From positions 558,001-622,000 of the forward strand of contig JANBVO010000018.1 in NCBI GenBank assembly GCA_030052745.1: a stretch of 64,000 bases of DNA, read 5' to 3'. Shown here one piece after another: positions 10,163 to 25,000 of the stretch (within the stretch, counting starts at the first letter, position 1; the number at the start of each line of letters is the position of its first letter). The DNA is from Pleurostoma richardsiae (taxonomy: Eukaryota > Ascomycota > Sordariomycetes > Calosphaeriales > Pleurostomataceae). Under the pieces are notes generated by a model. It ran no database searches and was not told the origin of the DNA. It saw nothing but the letters and a program-made list of their open reading frames with translations. A program made the position numbers and the translations under genes.

Positions 10163-10390
10163 GTATTCGGGCCGTATATAGAAAAATATTTTTAAATCTA
10201 GATTGGATTGAAAATTTATACATCGCTTAAACTTAAACCTTAACTTTTAATTTATCCTATCTTATGTATTTATATCGAAAAGACCCTAGTCGGTAAATAT
10301 ATCCCTATTATTTTTATTATAAAGTTGATAAGTTTAGTACAGCCTTCTTAATTAAATATCTATATATTAGTTTCACTCGAATATACTACT

Positions 10391-10675
10391 TATTACGGGA
10401 GCCGTAAGGAGCTCCTATTAGCTAGCCGTAGCCAGTAGGGCCTTTAGGCTTTAAGCTCTAAAGGTTATGTATAGATTAAATAGGACTTAAAAGCAGGGTA
10501 AGAATTAACTCACCGCCCGGTAGAACGCTAGGGCCCCACTCCCAGGGCCCTTGGCTTTCAGCCTATAGCCGGGCTTGGCTCTAGTTTTTTTCTAAATATA
10601 TAACAATTCTATCTATTAGTAAAAACTAATCCTTTTTAAGGACTAATTACTAATATCCCTATTACGTTTTTAGTA
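10391..10675 (+). repeat. 5' LTR of fossil 1
   Basis: This 285-bp LTR matches the copy at 32620-32904 in the same orientation and the copies at 13647-13930 and 28508-28791 inverted. It keeps a GC-rich core near 10,520-10,590 that escaped the AT drift. Confidence 0.85.
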
Positions 10676-13646
10676 AGTAGTAGTAACGTTAATATAGTAC
10701 TTTAAAGTTATATTCCGAACGTTAAAAGAGACGTTTTAGTTTTTTCGTAACTATAGTTTAACTAGAAAAAGCGTTTAGAACTCTTTTAATAAACGATTCC
10801 GATCGGCTTTTAAACGATCGTTAGAATTAACCTTTTTTTTTCCTTAAAAACGTTTCTACGACTAATCTTAAACTTATCTTTAATTTATTAAGTAATTTCT
10901 GTTTAAACGATTAAAATAATAGATTTAAGTTTAGGTTTAAGTTTAGGTTTAAACTTTAATTTAAACTAAGTTTTAGCTTTAAAAAACGTTAAAAACGTAG
11001 AAAACTATTTTTTTAATTATAATAAAAATAATAATAAGTAAAAAGTTAAAGTTAAATAATTAACTAAATTTAATAATAACGTAAATACCGTTAAATATTT
11101 CGAATTTTAAATTAACTTACTAGTTAAATTAACTGACCGTAAATTTAATATTTTTTAAATAATTTAAAATAAAATAATAAATATTTTCGTCTATATAAAG
11201 AAAAACTTTAATAATATTTTTTTTTCTTTATCGTATAAATACTTATTCTTTAATAATAATAATCTTAGTTTATAAAATATTAATTTAAAATAAAAATACG
11301 TTAATAACTTTAAATTATTATAGTAAAACGTATTTAAAATATAATTTATTTTTATTTTTAAGATTAAACGTAACGATATCGATACTTTTAATTTCTTCTA
11401 TAAAAACTTTAAAAATATTAATATAATATAAAATAAAAAAAACTTTATTTATATAAATATATATATTTTTTAAAACTAAATTAAATTATATTTTAAAGAT
11501 TTTAATATTACTTTTAATAACGAAAAGTAGTTAATTTTTTTTTTTAAACCCTTTTAATTAGAAAAACCGTACTTTAATAAAATAACTAAATAATTTCGTA
11601 ATAACGTTAAATATTTTATTAAAGAAAACTTTATATAATGTTTTAAATTTTAAAAGAATAATTTAACTTTAATTTAGTTATTATTTTTTATAAGTTTAAC
11701 GAATTTACTTTTAATTTTCGAAATATCGTTATTAATAAAATAACCGTACGTTAATACGTTATTAAAATATTTCGGTACGTACGTAATATAAAAATCTTAA
11801 CTAATAATAACGGTAATTAATATAACGTAATAATTTAAATCTAATCGACTATAAATTTATATATTTAATAATATTTCTATTAATTTAACGTATCGAAAAC
11901 TTTTAATAATTATTTAGTTTAAATTAATCGTATTTATTTAATTTTAATTATACGAACCTACGAAAATTACCTTTATATTCGATAACGAACTACGAAAACT
12001 ACCGATAAGTTTATTATTTTAATTAGTTCATTTAAACGAATTTATTTTAACCGTATTTAATAAAAATCTAACCGTAAAATCGAATACGGTAATAACTACG
12101 ATTTTAAACGTTTTAATAAGCTTTACGATCGTAATAATCGATATACCCGTTTTTAACGTAATAAATATTTTTTTAAATATAATTAATAAAATAATTATAA
12201 TCGTAATTATTATTTTAACTATAATAAGCGTAAAGAAAGAAAAAACGATCGTTATAATTATAATAATATTACTTAATCTTACGATAATCGAAATAATCGT
12301 AATAATCGAAATAATCATAATAATTATAATAATACTAGTAATTTAAACTATAAAAAACCAAATAAACGAACTTATTAAATTTAAAATACGGATAATAGTA
12401 AAAACTAAAATAATAATAAATATTCTTTAACCGTTTTTAATTTAAATAATAATTCTGATATTAACTTTATTTATTATATCGATAATAAAACTTATAATCG
12501 TTATTATAAAACTTTTTATATAGAAAAAGTTAAATTTAATTATTTTAAGTTTTATTATTAAATAATTAATTATTAAATAACTTTAACTGCCTTAACAATT
12601 TCTATTAATCGACGTATTTATTATAAGTATAAGTAGGAATTTAACTCCTATACTTAACTTTTTAAGTACTTAAGAAATACCGACTTTAAATACTTAATTC
12701 TTTTTAAAGAACTTAACGGTAAAAGTTTTAATTATAATAACGACGATTTAATCGAGTTTATATATTATATAACTTCGGATATTACTTTTAAAGAAAATAA
12801 GGTAATCGAAGAAAAACTACTTATTATTAATAACTTAACCTTATTTAGTAGTTTTTCTTATATGAAAATTAATATTCACGCTAGCGTTATTAATAAAGAT
12901 AACGAAATCTATATTAATTCTAATACCGGTTATAATATAATTAACCGTTAATTTTTAAAGTAATATAACTATAAAGTAATTAACCGCTTAAAAGAATTTA
13001 TTCGTAACATTAAAACTTTAATAACTAAATTACGAGAATATACTTTTTTTTTTTTTATACCTTAAGTATTAAAACTAACGAAGCTCTTAATATAGTTAAA
13101 ATATATGTAATAATTTAAATTATTAATAACTGACCCGTTAATTATATCTTTAATAATACGTAACTTTAACTTCGTAACGTATAAATCGATTATTTAAACT
13201 AAACCGTTACCTTTCTTTATATCAATAACGGATTTAAATTTCTTTTTTAAGTAGTTAAATTAATTAACGTTATTATTCGTAAGGTTACTATAATTAAAGT
13301 AATTCGTTTAGTTCTAAAAACTTCTTTTTACGTTTAAATAAACTTTATAACTTTACTAAAAAACCGTTCGTTTATACTTTTAACTATTTATTTAGCCGTT
13401 TTTAACGCTTTAATTAACTTAAATATACTTAAAGTTTACGCCGTAATTAATTTTACGGATTAGGAATTAAAGATATTTCGGAATATATACTTAGTAATAA
13501 TTTACGAATACGTTAATATAATTTACTTCGTAATAACGGTTAAAAACGTTTTAAAGACTTTTACTTTTACTTTTATAATAAGAGTTATTTACTATATAAT
13601 ATCTATTAATAATAGCCGTTAAATAGTAACTTTTAACGATTAATAT
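10391..13646 (+). mobile_element. LTR retrotransposon fossil 1 (family I, Ty3/gypsy), left part
   Basis: This is the outermost element of a three-level nest. It starts with an LTR (10391-10675), is preceded by the 5-bp target repeat CTACT (10386-10390), and carries the gag region (about 10.7-12.5 kb, with an Asn-rich charged stretch near 12.1-12.35 kb and a zinc-knuckle position near 12.5 kb) and the protease region (about 12.85-13.05 kb). It is then interrupted by element 2 and resumes at 28792. The whole element is about 7.36 kb after subtracting insertions. It is heavily RIP-decayed with dozens of frame breaks and is the oldest of the three by nesting. Confidence 0.85.
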
Positions 13647-13930
13647 TACTGAAAGCGTAATAAGGATATTAGTAATTAGTTCTTAAAAAGGGTTAGTTTT
13701 TACTGATAGATAAAATAATTATATATTTAGGAAAAAGCTAGAGCTAAGCTCGGTTATAAGTTAAAAGTTAAAAGCCTCGGAAGTAAAGCCCTAACGTTTT
13801 ACCGGACGGTAAGTTAATTCTTACTTTACTCTTAAGTCCTATTTAATTTACACGTAACCTTTAAGGCTTAAAGCTTAAAAGCTTTACTAACTTAACTAGT
13901 TAATAAGAACCTCTTACGGTTTCCGTAATA
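13647..13930 (-). repeat. 3' LTR of fossil 2
   Basis: This 284-bp LTR pairs with 28508-28791. Its left neighbour AATAT is repeated to the right of the partner LTR, which fixes the element ends. Confidence 0.85.
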
Positions 13931-16900
13931 AGTACTAGCTTTAAAAATTATCGTCGTTTTTAATGATTACTTAAATAAGAAAAAATAAAGTTATTCCTAC
14001 TTACTAGCTTTTAAAGTCTTTCCGTTCTTAAATCGTTAATAAAATAAACTCTTAAACGGTTTAAATTTAATCGCCTAAAGAAAACTTAATTACATATTTA
14101 ATTTAACGATATCTTTTAAACCTTTTAATTACTTAATTAGTAGGCTTTTTAACGCGTTTCCGGCTGCGTTTTTCCATTAATTTTACTTATTTTCCTAAGC
14201 GTTATTTATAAGTTACGATAATCTTCCGAACGTACGAAAATTCCTTTATTAACTTCTAATAGTTATCTTTAGTTTTATATTCTTTCTAACGTATTAAGTA
14301 TTCTTTCTTAGTTTTCTCGATTTTAAACTTATAATCTATAATACGTTCGATTTTATACATTTTACTGTCGATTTTCGAATCGCCGGAATAGTTTTTTTCT
14401 ATAAAGTTAAATAACAGTAATCGTCGATTAAAAAGATCGTCGGAATAAGTATATAAGATTAAGTACTAAACGTTAATTATAAAGTAAATTCGGATATCGT
14501 AAAGAAACTTGAGTTCGTAAATTAAAAACGTTACTATACGTTTAATTATATAAGAGCTTTTTCGCCGAAAAGTTTCCTTTCGATTTACTTTACCTTTTAT
14601 TTTATAAGCCTTTCTAAACGTTAACTAAACTTAATTTCCTTCTTTAAATTTAACTTAACGGTAAATAATATCGTATCGTCGCTTTGTAATTACAACGAAT
14701 AAATCTATTACGAACTAGATATCGCGCTGTAAATACTCTCTTATAAATCGAATATTTACAACGTTTTCGAAAAAATTAAAGTCAATTAATCTTTCTAATA
14801 ATCTTACGATTTTAAATTCGAATAGATATTTATAAAGAAAAACGTTAATCGTTTCCGAATAAACTTTATTTAAATTCTACTATAAAGTTAAAATAACGTC
14901 GATCTATAAAATATTTAAGTATTTATAAACGTAATATCAAATAATTAGTTTAACCGTTTAATTTTTCTTTTCGAATTAGCTGTTAAACTAAAAATAATAA
15001 ACGATTATTATTATTAATCGAATATTAAAAACTTTCTATAAAGTTATCTAAAATTTCGATATAAATTTTAAATTATAGTCGAATATAATAATCTTCGAGT
15101 AAACTTAATTAACTAGTAAAAAGTAACGGACGACTATTCAAGTTTAATTTTCCGTTATATATTCCTTATAGTTAAAAATAAATACTAATCGCTTAAAAAA
15201 TTTATCGATAATCGTTAGAAAAACGTTAAAACTATTAAAACTTTTAAAGTATTATAATATATTAGTAAATAAATAAAACGATAATTTAACGATAAAATCT
15301 ATCGTAATAATATATATAAACTCGATTAAAGTTTAAATAAGTTAATAATTTCTAATCGAAAGTTAATTTTTTTACTAATAAACGTTATAAATATAATATT
15401 TCTTTATATATTACGTAACTAAATACTTTTTCTTACGAAAGTAAATACTTTCTAACTTTTTTATTATATATTTTCGACTAAAATAATATTAGTCGTCGTA
15501 AACGTCTTAAAGGATTTCGAAAACTAAAAACTTTAAAATTACTAAACACTTCCTACTTTCGTTATTACGATTATAAAGAAAGTTATTAACTAAACGAAAA
15601 AAATAGCCGGCCTTTAAAACGTTTATAACGTCTTCGTTATTAAAGCGATCGCCGACGAAATTATCGATTATTTAAAAATACATTATATCGATTTTATACG
15701 TAGTAGCGAAGCGTTCGCGTAAGTTATTTATTATACGTACTTCCGCTAAAATTAAAACGAGATCGTCGTCCTAAAAGTTATTTAGAATTAATTTTTCCTC
15801 TTTCTTACGTATTTCATTATTTCTTATAACTTTAAACCGAAAAAAAACGTTAAGGATTAAATTTAATCGTCCGAAGAAGTAATAAACGTTTAAAAGATAT
15901 ACGTTTAAGTAAATAAACGCGTTAATTAACTGTCTATTAATACGATCGGTCGAAGTAATATTTAAAAAAGTTTTATTAACGATTTTTTTAATCGTTTAAT
16001 AATCGATTAAAATAATGATACGTTATCGAAAAGAATATAAAGTAATATGTAATTGTTTATAAACTTATATTAAATAAACTATTTCTAATTCCGAAAGGTT
16101 ATAATTTAATTTAGCCTTAGTAAAATAACGGTTAAAAAATATAATAAGTCGAATAAAAATACTTAATATAACCTTACTAAATTACTAAGTTAATTTATTA
16201 ACTAAATAAAATATTATAACTTTAAAATTTTATTTAAAAAATCTATCGACTTATATAAAAAAAGGTTTATCGGAATTTATATAAACTAAATGAAAGTACT
16301 TTATAATAAATTCCTATATTTTTCGAAAAGATTACTTCTTTCGATTAATCGGAATAAACGTTTTCGAACGAGTAAAAACTTATTACTTACTAAAGTTATT
16401 AGTTTCTAATTTACCGATTTTACGACCTTTAGTAAATAAAGCGGTTTTACGTTATTAAAGAAAATCGGTTAGTTAAATATAATACGGTATTATAAAACGA
16501 AAGAATTTAATAGTTTCTAAATAAATCTTTAGAGCTTTTAAAGTATTAAAGAAAGTAATATCTTTAAAACTTTAGATACGTAAATCCGTACTAATTAAAT
16601 CGAAAGTATTAACGTAAAATCTAAGTAATTCGATTAAAAAATAACCGATATATAACTTTTTAAGCGATAAAGAAATACTTTTATCTTTAAATAAAGAAAA
16701 AACCTCGTTTAAATATTTAATATAATCGTTAAAAGTATTAAAGAAAATAACGATATCGTCGATAAAAATACGGTAAAATTAACATATATCTCGTAAAATC
16801 TTATTTATATATTACTATATATAAGCCGGAGAATTCCGAAATCTTATAAAGGCTATAGTTAAACGTTTAAAGCTTTAATAGTTAATAACTATAAAACGAT

Positions 16901-18795
16901 TACGATAATCGGGATAGATAAGAAATTAGAAGAAAAAGAAAGTAACGTTAATAATAGTTAAAAAACCTTTACTTTATATCGATTCGATTACGTCCGACTA
17001 TAAAAGTAGGAGATAGTTATTAAAAACTACGACTTTATTTAACTAACGTAAGTTAATTATAACGTAGCTTTTTAATTCGTCGTTAAAGAATAATCGTTAT
17101 ACGATAAAAGTTAAATAAGTAAAAAGTATAGGTCTTTTTACTTACTTTAAACGGCTTTATTTATAAAAAATATCGTAGATACGGTCGAAATAAGCTTTAT
17201 CTTTCTATAATAATAGATACAAACGTATATTTAACTTAACGTTCTAATAACCTTCAACGAAAGGTATTTTCATTATTCAGTCTTTAAGAAATTAAATTAA
17301 ACTTTTATCTTCTTAAATCTTTAAATATTTCTCGTAAAAACGTTATAAATATTACGCGTAAATATAATTCTTAATATATACGTAGATTCCGAAATTAATA
17401 ATAAAATAAAGAATATTATCGAGTACTTTAATACCTAAAGTTAAATCCTTTAAACGTAGTTTTTCGAAATCGACTAGGCTTAAAGATTCCGAGCTAGAAT
17501 TAAAGTCCGGTAGTTCCTTTTCGACTTATTAAATTACCTAGTAAACTACGTTTAAATATAAAATAAAAGAAGTATCGTCAATTTTTAATTCGAGTAAAAA
17601 TAAGATAGAAATTACCTCAAACAACACCTAAATGCCAATTACCTATCCGAAAACAACAGCTTATAATTTAAAAGTCCAATTAAACTCTCCTCTTATCGAT
17701 AGAATAAACGAGATTACTATAAAGGAAAACGGTAATACTAAAATATTAAACGGGTACTAGTCGTTAAAAACTACTACTTAACGACTATTATTAATAAATA
17801 CTATATAATAAATAACTCCTATTACGAAAATAAAAGTAAAAGTCTTTAAAACGTTCTTAACCGTTATTACGAAATAAACTATATTAACGTATTCGTAAAT
17901 CGTTACCAAACGTATATTCCGAAATATCTTTAATTCCTAATCCATAAAGTTAGTTACGGCGTAAACTTTAAATATACCTAAAATTAACTAAAACGTTAAA
18001 AACGACTGAATAAATAGCTAAAAACATAAACGAACAGCCTTTTAATAAAACTATAAAGTTTACTTAAACGTAAAAAAAAACTCTTAAAGCCAAACGAATT
18101 ACCTTAACTATAATAACCTTACGAATAACAACGTTAATTAACTTAACTACTTAAAAAAGAAATTTAAATCCGCCGTCAATATAAAAAAAAGTAACGGTTT
18201 AACTTAAATAATTGATTTATACGTCGTAAAGCTAAAACTACACGTTACTAAAAATATAATTAACGAATAAGTTATTAATAATCTAAGTTATTACGTACAT
18301 CTTAACTATATTAAAGACTCCGTTAATTTTAATACTTAAAATATAAAAAGAAAAAAAAATATATTCTCATAATTTAATTACTAAAACTTCGATATTGTAA
18401 ATAAATCCTTTAAAGTAATTAACTACTTTATAATTATATTACTTTAAAAATTAACGGTTAATTATATTATAATCGGTACCGAAATCGATATAAATTTCGT
18501 TATTTTTACTAGTAACACTAGCGTAAATATTAATTTTCATATAAAAGAAACTATTAAACAAAATTAAATCGTTAATAACAAGTAATTCTTCTTCGATTAC
18601 TTTATCTTCTTTAAAAATAATATCCGAAATTATATAATACGTAAGTTTAACTAAATCGTTATTATTATAGTTGAAGTCTTTACCGTTAAGTTCTCTAAAA
18701 GGAATTAAATATTTAAAGTCGGTATTTTTTAAATACTTAAAAAACTAAATATAAGAATTAAATTCTTACTTATACTTATAATAGGTACGTCGATT
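13647..18795 (-). mobile_element. LTR retrotransposon fossil 2 (family I), lower part (pol and 3' LTR)
   Basis: This is a second family I copy inserted into fossil 1 in the opposite orientation, flanked by the perfect 5-bp target repeat AATAT (13642-13646 and 28792-28796). This part holds, right to left, the protease end, the reverse transcriptase region (about 16.6-17.1 kb), the RNase H and integrase regions (about 14.5-16.2 kb) and the 3' LTR (13647-13930). The reverse-transcriptase region aligns inverted with the one at 29.6-29.9 kb in fossil 1. Its full length without the nested element is about 7.4 kb. Heavily decayed, many breaks. Confidence 0.83.
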
Positions 18796-19089
18796 TATAA
18801 GGGGATCGGTATATTCACAAGGTAAGGAAGGGAGATATAATATAAAGGGTAGTATATTCTTGGTTGTAAAACTTTAACTTACCAGTTGTTCTCCGAACGC
18901 CCGGCGAACGGCCTTAAAAGGAGCCTGTGCGGGCCCTAGGCCTTAAAAGGGGCCCGGCCAGTCACGGTATTCTGCACGTGCCTGGGTATGTACTTAGTTA
19001 GGTGCTTTGTTCGGGCTTGGGCCATCGTGGCCTAGGCTTTTTTCCTATATGAACGGGCTAGATGTTACCTTCTTAGCGTCCTTTTTATA
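18796..19089 (-). repeat. 3' LTR of fossil 3
   Basis: This LTR is 294 bp and aligns end to end with 26267-26560. Nearly all differences visible by eye are transitions, as RIP would leave. Confidence 0.85.
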
Positions 19090-22000
19090 TTATCTTTCCT
19101 TTTAGGAGCGTTAGCCCTTAGCGCTTAATTAAAGATTTCTAGGTAATAATCTTTTCGCTGGTTATCTTCGTTAAAAAACTCTTGTGTTAGTAGGGAAAAA
19201 GAGTAGTAGTTTATCTTATTATTAGTGTCCGCTTACGGTTTTATTTTAGGCCGTATGGTTGATTATCCCGTTACTTGTAACCCAAAGGTTTTTTTGTAGT
19301 TATCCGGTCTTAGTATTAGCTTATAACGACGCGTAGTCTTTTTTTTCGTCCTATGCCGTAATATTTTACGGCTTTTCGCTTTCGTAGGGACTTTCTTATG
19401 ATTTCTTGCCTTCGTAGGGACCTTCTTGCGGCCTTTTGTTTTCGTAGGGACTTTCTTTATTTAGGGTTAAGTTTGTCGTTGATATTTTTAAAGGTTCGTT
19501 TATTTAGGTAGTTAAATTCGTCGATTTTTATTTTTTTCTTTAATTTTCTTTCTTCTTCTTTATTTAATCGGAATTTCGTTTTCGGAGCTCTTTTAAAGGT
19601 TGGTTAGAGTATAAAAGTAGTTATAAAGCCTTTTTTTCTTCTTATAGATTCTTTTTTTTCTTTAATTTTTCTTTTTTCGGTTTATTTTTCCGTTTCGTCG
19701 AATAATTATAAAATAAGTCGCGTTAAGGTTTTTATAATTTATTTTTTTCTTAGTAAGGTTAAGTAAAAGGAAACGATCGAACCTTTTAATTTATATAAAG
19801 TATTATTTTCCTATAATATTTTAAATATTAAAGTAAGCGTTCGGTTAACGTTTTATAATTACTTTACGTTAATTATATTAGTATACGTTATAAGAACTTA
19901 AAAGTTATCGATTTTTACTTTATAAATAACTTTAAAACTTATTATTATATTTGTAAAAATAATAACGTACGGTATAAACTTATATATAATTTTCGATTCG
20001 TCGTTGGTTACTTATTAACGGTGTTTAGATTTTTAAAGAATATAAAGAAGTAACTTAAGTTATTTAGAATACTAAGTTCGTAATAGTTTTTATTTACGTC
20101 GACTATATAAAAAGTAATAAAATTATCGACCGTAATATAACGATTTTAATTAAGAAAAATTTAGAAACTTTTCGTAAAGTCGGTCTTTAGTTTATAAAAG
20201 CGTTAGCTTCGGACCGTATCGTTTATAAAAGTAAAAACTAACGGAAATAAACGATATTTAACGAATTATCGGCGATATATTAGTTTTTTATTATTTAAGC
20301 GATACTATTTTAATATTATATTCTTTATAATTCTATCGACGTAGATTTAGTCGGGGAATTAGTTTTAAACGTTTAGTCGGTATATACGAGTTAAAAGTTT
20401 AAGTAGAATTTACTTACTAAACGTTTTAAATACTTAATATATATTTATTCTAGTTTTTTCATTTATTTCGTTACTTTATTGTAGTAATAAGTACGGCGCG
20501 TTAAGGTTCTTTAAAAGGTTTTACTTCCGTTATTTTTTTTTATAAGTTTTTCGAGTTCTCGAACTTTCGTCGGTTTAGTAGTAGTTTACGTTCGGGCTAA
20601 CTTTTTTTATAGGAACGTTAATAGGATTTCTAGGTCGTTTTTTCTACTATTATATAGTATATTAATAAGAGGTAACTAAGTACGTTATACGAACTTATTA
20701 AACGGGTACGAGTTTTAGAGAAGTTTTTAGTAAGTAAACTGGTTACGGTTTAGGTTTTTTTTAATCCTTTCGTTATAATTAATCGGCGTATTATTTTAGT
20801 AAAGAAATTATTACGAAGTAATTTATCGTTATCTAACGATAAAATTAATAACGATTCTTTTACGTTTAATTTATCCGTTAATTAGTCGGCAGTTAATCTT
20901 TATAGAGGTTTTTTAGAAGTAAACGTTTATATTTTCTTTTTAAAAATTTAATATCTTAAAGGCTACTATCCCTCCTTTTTTTATAATCGTTCGTTGATTA
21001 ATCGTCTTATTTACGGTAACGTCTTTCGGTTTTCTTTTCGTATTTACGTAGTAAGGTTAAGACGTTTTTAAAGTATTTTCGGGGTTTTTAAATGTTATAT
21101 TTTATCGGCTAGTTTTTTTACTTAATTAGGAAATAAATCGTCGGTCCTTTTCTTTTATAAGTTATTATTTCTTCTATTTCTTATTTTTTTTCTTTATTTT
21201 CGAATTTTAAAAACGATATGGCTTCTTTTTTTTTCATCCGTTCGTTCTATAGCTCGAATAAAAAAACTAAGAAAACGTTATAAACGTAGAAGTATATTAT
21301 AAGGAATATTATTCGATAAGTTTAAATACTAATACGTTTAATGATTTTAACTTTAATATAAGTTAAAGTTAATTTCGAACCGTTTTTAAATCGTAAGTTC
21401 CGTATAAATAAACTTATTATTTAATCGACTTAGAATTTTATTAGCTAATATTAAATATCGTAGTATTTTTTTTAAGTTCGTACTATCTTTACTTAATATT
21501 CGGCTATCTATCGACGAAACTTTTCTATATTTATTAAACGTTCAATAACGCCTTAAACTTATAACGGATCCCGTTTTCGTACTTATTTTACTATTCTAAA
21601 ATAATATCTATATAATACATAAAATAAGTTCGTTCTAATCGTCAAATAAACGTTATTATTATATACGAATTTAGTATTTTAAAAGATTTTAGTTTATTAT
21701 TAAAAGTTTTTAACGTAGTAAACTTTAAAATACCGTTCTAACGTTTAATAAATACGTTCTATTTACTTATTAGTTTATAGGTAGTAAGTAATAAATATCC
21801 GGCTTTTTATTTCTCTTACTTTAATATATTTTTTCTAGAATTCGTTTATAAAAAAGTAATCCTTATCGTTTATAATACTTTTAAAAGTTTCGAATCGGAC
21901 TTCTACGTACTTATAAAGTAACTTAATTATTTTAACTACGTTTAATAACTTTTAAGTTAATATAAACATCGTAAACTTAATATAACGGTTTATTATTACG

Positions 22001-25000
22001 AGAATCGCGTCGTACTTTATTCCGTTTTCGGCTATATTATTTAAAAAGTTAATAATAAAATCGAAGTTAATTTTTTAAAAGGAATACTTTAGTATAAGTA
22101 AAGATTAAAATTCTCCGTATAGTTTATATTTTAATCTCTTAATCCTTTAATAAGTTTAATAGAAGGCGATATATTTACGAATGTTTACTATAAAGTTTTT
22201 CTAATAGAATTTACGAGTAATAAACTTAATAATCTTATTAAAGCTTATATACTTTACTTTTAAGTAATTATAATATAATTATAGAATCTCCTACCGTAAG
22301 CCTTTTTAAGCCGGAATAATTAAACGATTTTTAAATTAAAGGACGTTTTTTTTATTTACTATATACTCGTTTTTTACTCCGGTTCGTTCCCGAGTATTTA
22401 TTTTTAATTTAACGATTTATAAATCTTAATTCTATAGCTTTTTAATTATATCGTATAGTTTTATATTTAATTCAGATATTTATACTGTTTCGTTTCGTAT
22501 TAATTTATTTATTATATAATGTAAGAGTATTTTAAGTGTTTTAATTTTAAACGGTTTTTACGTATCGTTCGAAACGATCGTTTATTAAGTATTCGTTAAA
22601 AGGCCTTTTAGTTTAATAATTTTAGGAATTACTTTTCTTTAGAATTAAATAATTACTACGATTGTTTTTTATATAGTTTTATATAAGTTTTTAGAAAGTA
22701 GGTTGTTTTTAACGTTTTTAAGTATTAAGGCGTACTTTGTTTTTAAGTTAAAAAATATTTACTTACGTTTAGTTAGTAATTATAATCTATTTTAAATATT
22801 AAATCTAGTTATAGGTTTAGAGGACTAATTTTTTTTTAATCTTACGATTTAGTTTTTAGAACTTTTATTTAATTTTTTCGTTAGTTATTAAAGTTTAGTA
22901 ATTTTAAAATTAACTTCTTATTATTTTAATAGTTCTTTACCGAGTTATAGTTTCGTTTTTAACGAAAGTAAGATATTTTTATACGGAATCTTTCTCTTTA
23001 TATAATTTAGTTTCTTAGATAAACCGTTAGTTAGGTTTGTTTTATTAGGCTAGTATATTAGGTCGAAGTTAAACGTTAATAACCAGTATATTTATCTTAT
23101 AAAATATCTTTAAAAACTCTTCGTTAAAAAGCCGAGAACGCCTTTAAGAGCTTAGTAATCTATAAAGATTATAAACTAGTTAACCGTATCTTTTAAATAA
23201 TATCTCTAGTATTCGAAGTTTTCTATAATAACTAATAGTTTTTACTAACCAATATATTAATATATTTTTATTTTAATAAGTTTCTATAAGTAGTAAGTAA
23301 TAGGTCGCCGTACGTTATTTACTTATTAGAATAAGATTCTAGAAATCGTTCTATTCAAAGTATCGGTTTTAACGATCGTTTTCTTAGAAAAGTCCTAGTA
23401 TTATAAGATCGTAGCCGTTATAAAGGCCCTTTTAAGGTTTTAAAAGGTTTTATTTATTTTAATTAACTATTCGAATATTAAGTTACCGGTTCGTATTTTT
23501 AATAAGTTTATTAAAGGGGTTACGATTTTAAAATACTCGAAGATAAATTGCCGGTAGAAATTAATAAAGTTTAAGAATATTTAAATATCTCGTACGTTTT
23601 TTAACGTAGGTTATTTTTAAATAACTGTTATTTTTTTAAGGTTTATTTCGACCCTTTTTATTAATATAGTAAATTTAAAGAATTTTATACGATTTTTAAA
23701 GAATTCGTATTTAAATTATTTAACGTATAAGTTAGTTTTTTATAATCGTTCGAATATTTTTTAAAAACGTTTCTCGTATTCTTCGTAAGTATTAACAAAG
23801 ATTATAATATCGTCGAAATAAATAATATAAATTATATCTAATAAATTAATTAAAACCTTATATATATAAACTTAGAATATAATAAAGACATTCGTTAATT
23901 TAAATAATATTACGGTATATTCGAATAACTTATACTTTATCCGGAAAACGGTCTTTTAACGGTCGTTTTTTTTAATTTATATTCGGTAGTAAACTTTTTT
24001 AAAGTTAATTTTAAAGTAATATTTCGATCTTTATAAACGATTTAATAGTTCTTTAATTAATAATAAAGAATATCGATTTTTAATCGTTATTAAATTAAAG
24101 CTTTAGTAATTTACGTATAATCGAAAATTACTATCTTTTTTAAGGATAAATAAAATCGAAAAGCCGATTAAATTAATATTATATTAAATTCTCTTCGTTA
24201 TTAAGTTTTCTTTTAAGTATTTAATTAGTTTTTCAGCTTATAATCGAGACGTTAAATAGATTAATTCGAAAGGTAGTTATTTTCTTTCGAATAAGTTAAT
24301 AACGTATTTTACTTTTTTAATTATAAGTATTTATTTAGTTAATTTTACGTCGAAAACGTTAATATATTCTTAGAAATATTCCGGTAAATTTCTAGATAAA
24401 ACGTTAGCTACGTTTTTTTTATTATCGATAGATAAAATTAAGTTTTTTTAAGAAGTTAGTTTTATTTAAATTAAGTTAGTAATATATATAAGCTAGTTAT
24501 TAATTATTCGACGAGTTTATATTTTAAGATTTTTCGTTTTAAAAAAGTTAAAACTTTAGTCTTTACAAATAATATCGATAATAATATTTTTAAAGCTTAA
24601 GCTTTTATAAAAAAAAAAGAACTTCAACGATAATTCGAGTTTATTAATAGTATAGAAAATTTATTTTATAGTTCTAAACTAGTCGTAAATATTTTTTATT
24701 TTTACTACTATTAAGTAAACTCCGTAGTATTTAATTACTTAGTTATCGACGTTTAAAAAGAGTAGGAAGAAATAAAAAATCTATTTTAAATTTCTTTTCC
24801 TAGTAGTTTTTTTATCGATCGTATTAACTAATACTTTTATATTTATATTTACGTTTACTAATATAGCTATCTTATTATTTAAAAGAAACTTGGTTATTAT
24901 TCGGTAAAGCGTTATTAAGCCTATCGTTTTTTTTATTTTTATAGTTAAAAATTTAAAAGTATTTATTTTCGACCCTTAATTTTTCTTATTACTATTACGT

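Noticed and set aside
12028-12318. Ile/Thr-rich open frame of 96 codons on the minus strand
   Set aside because: It is the reverse shadow of the Asn-rich low-complexity stretch in the gag region of fossil 1. AT-only DNA makes such frames by chance.
11000-12600. Regular AATAATCG-type words suggesting a CRISPR-like or satellite array
   Set aside because: No fixed repeat length or spacer pattern; the words come from RIP acting on an Asn-rich coding stretch, and the inverted copy at 26.8-27.1 kb shows the same.
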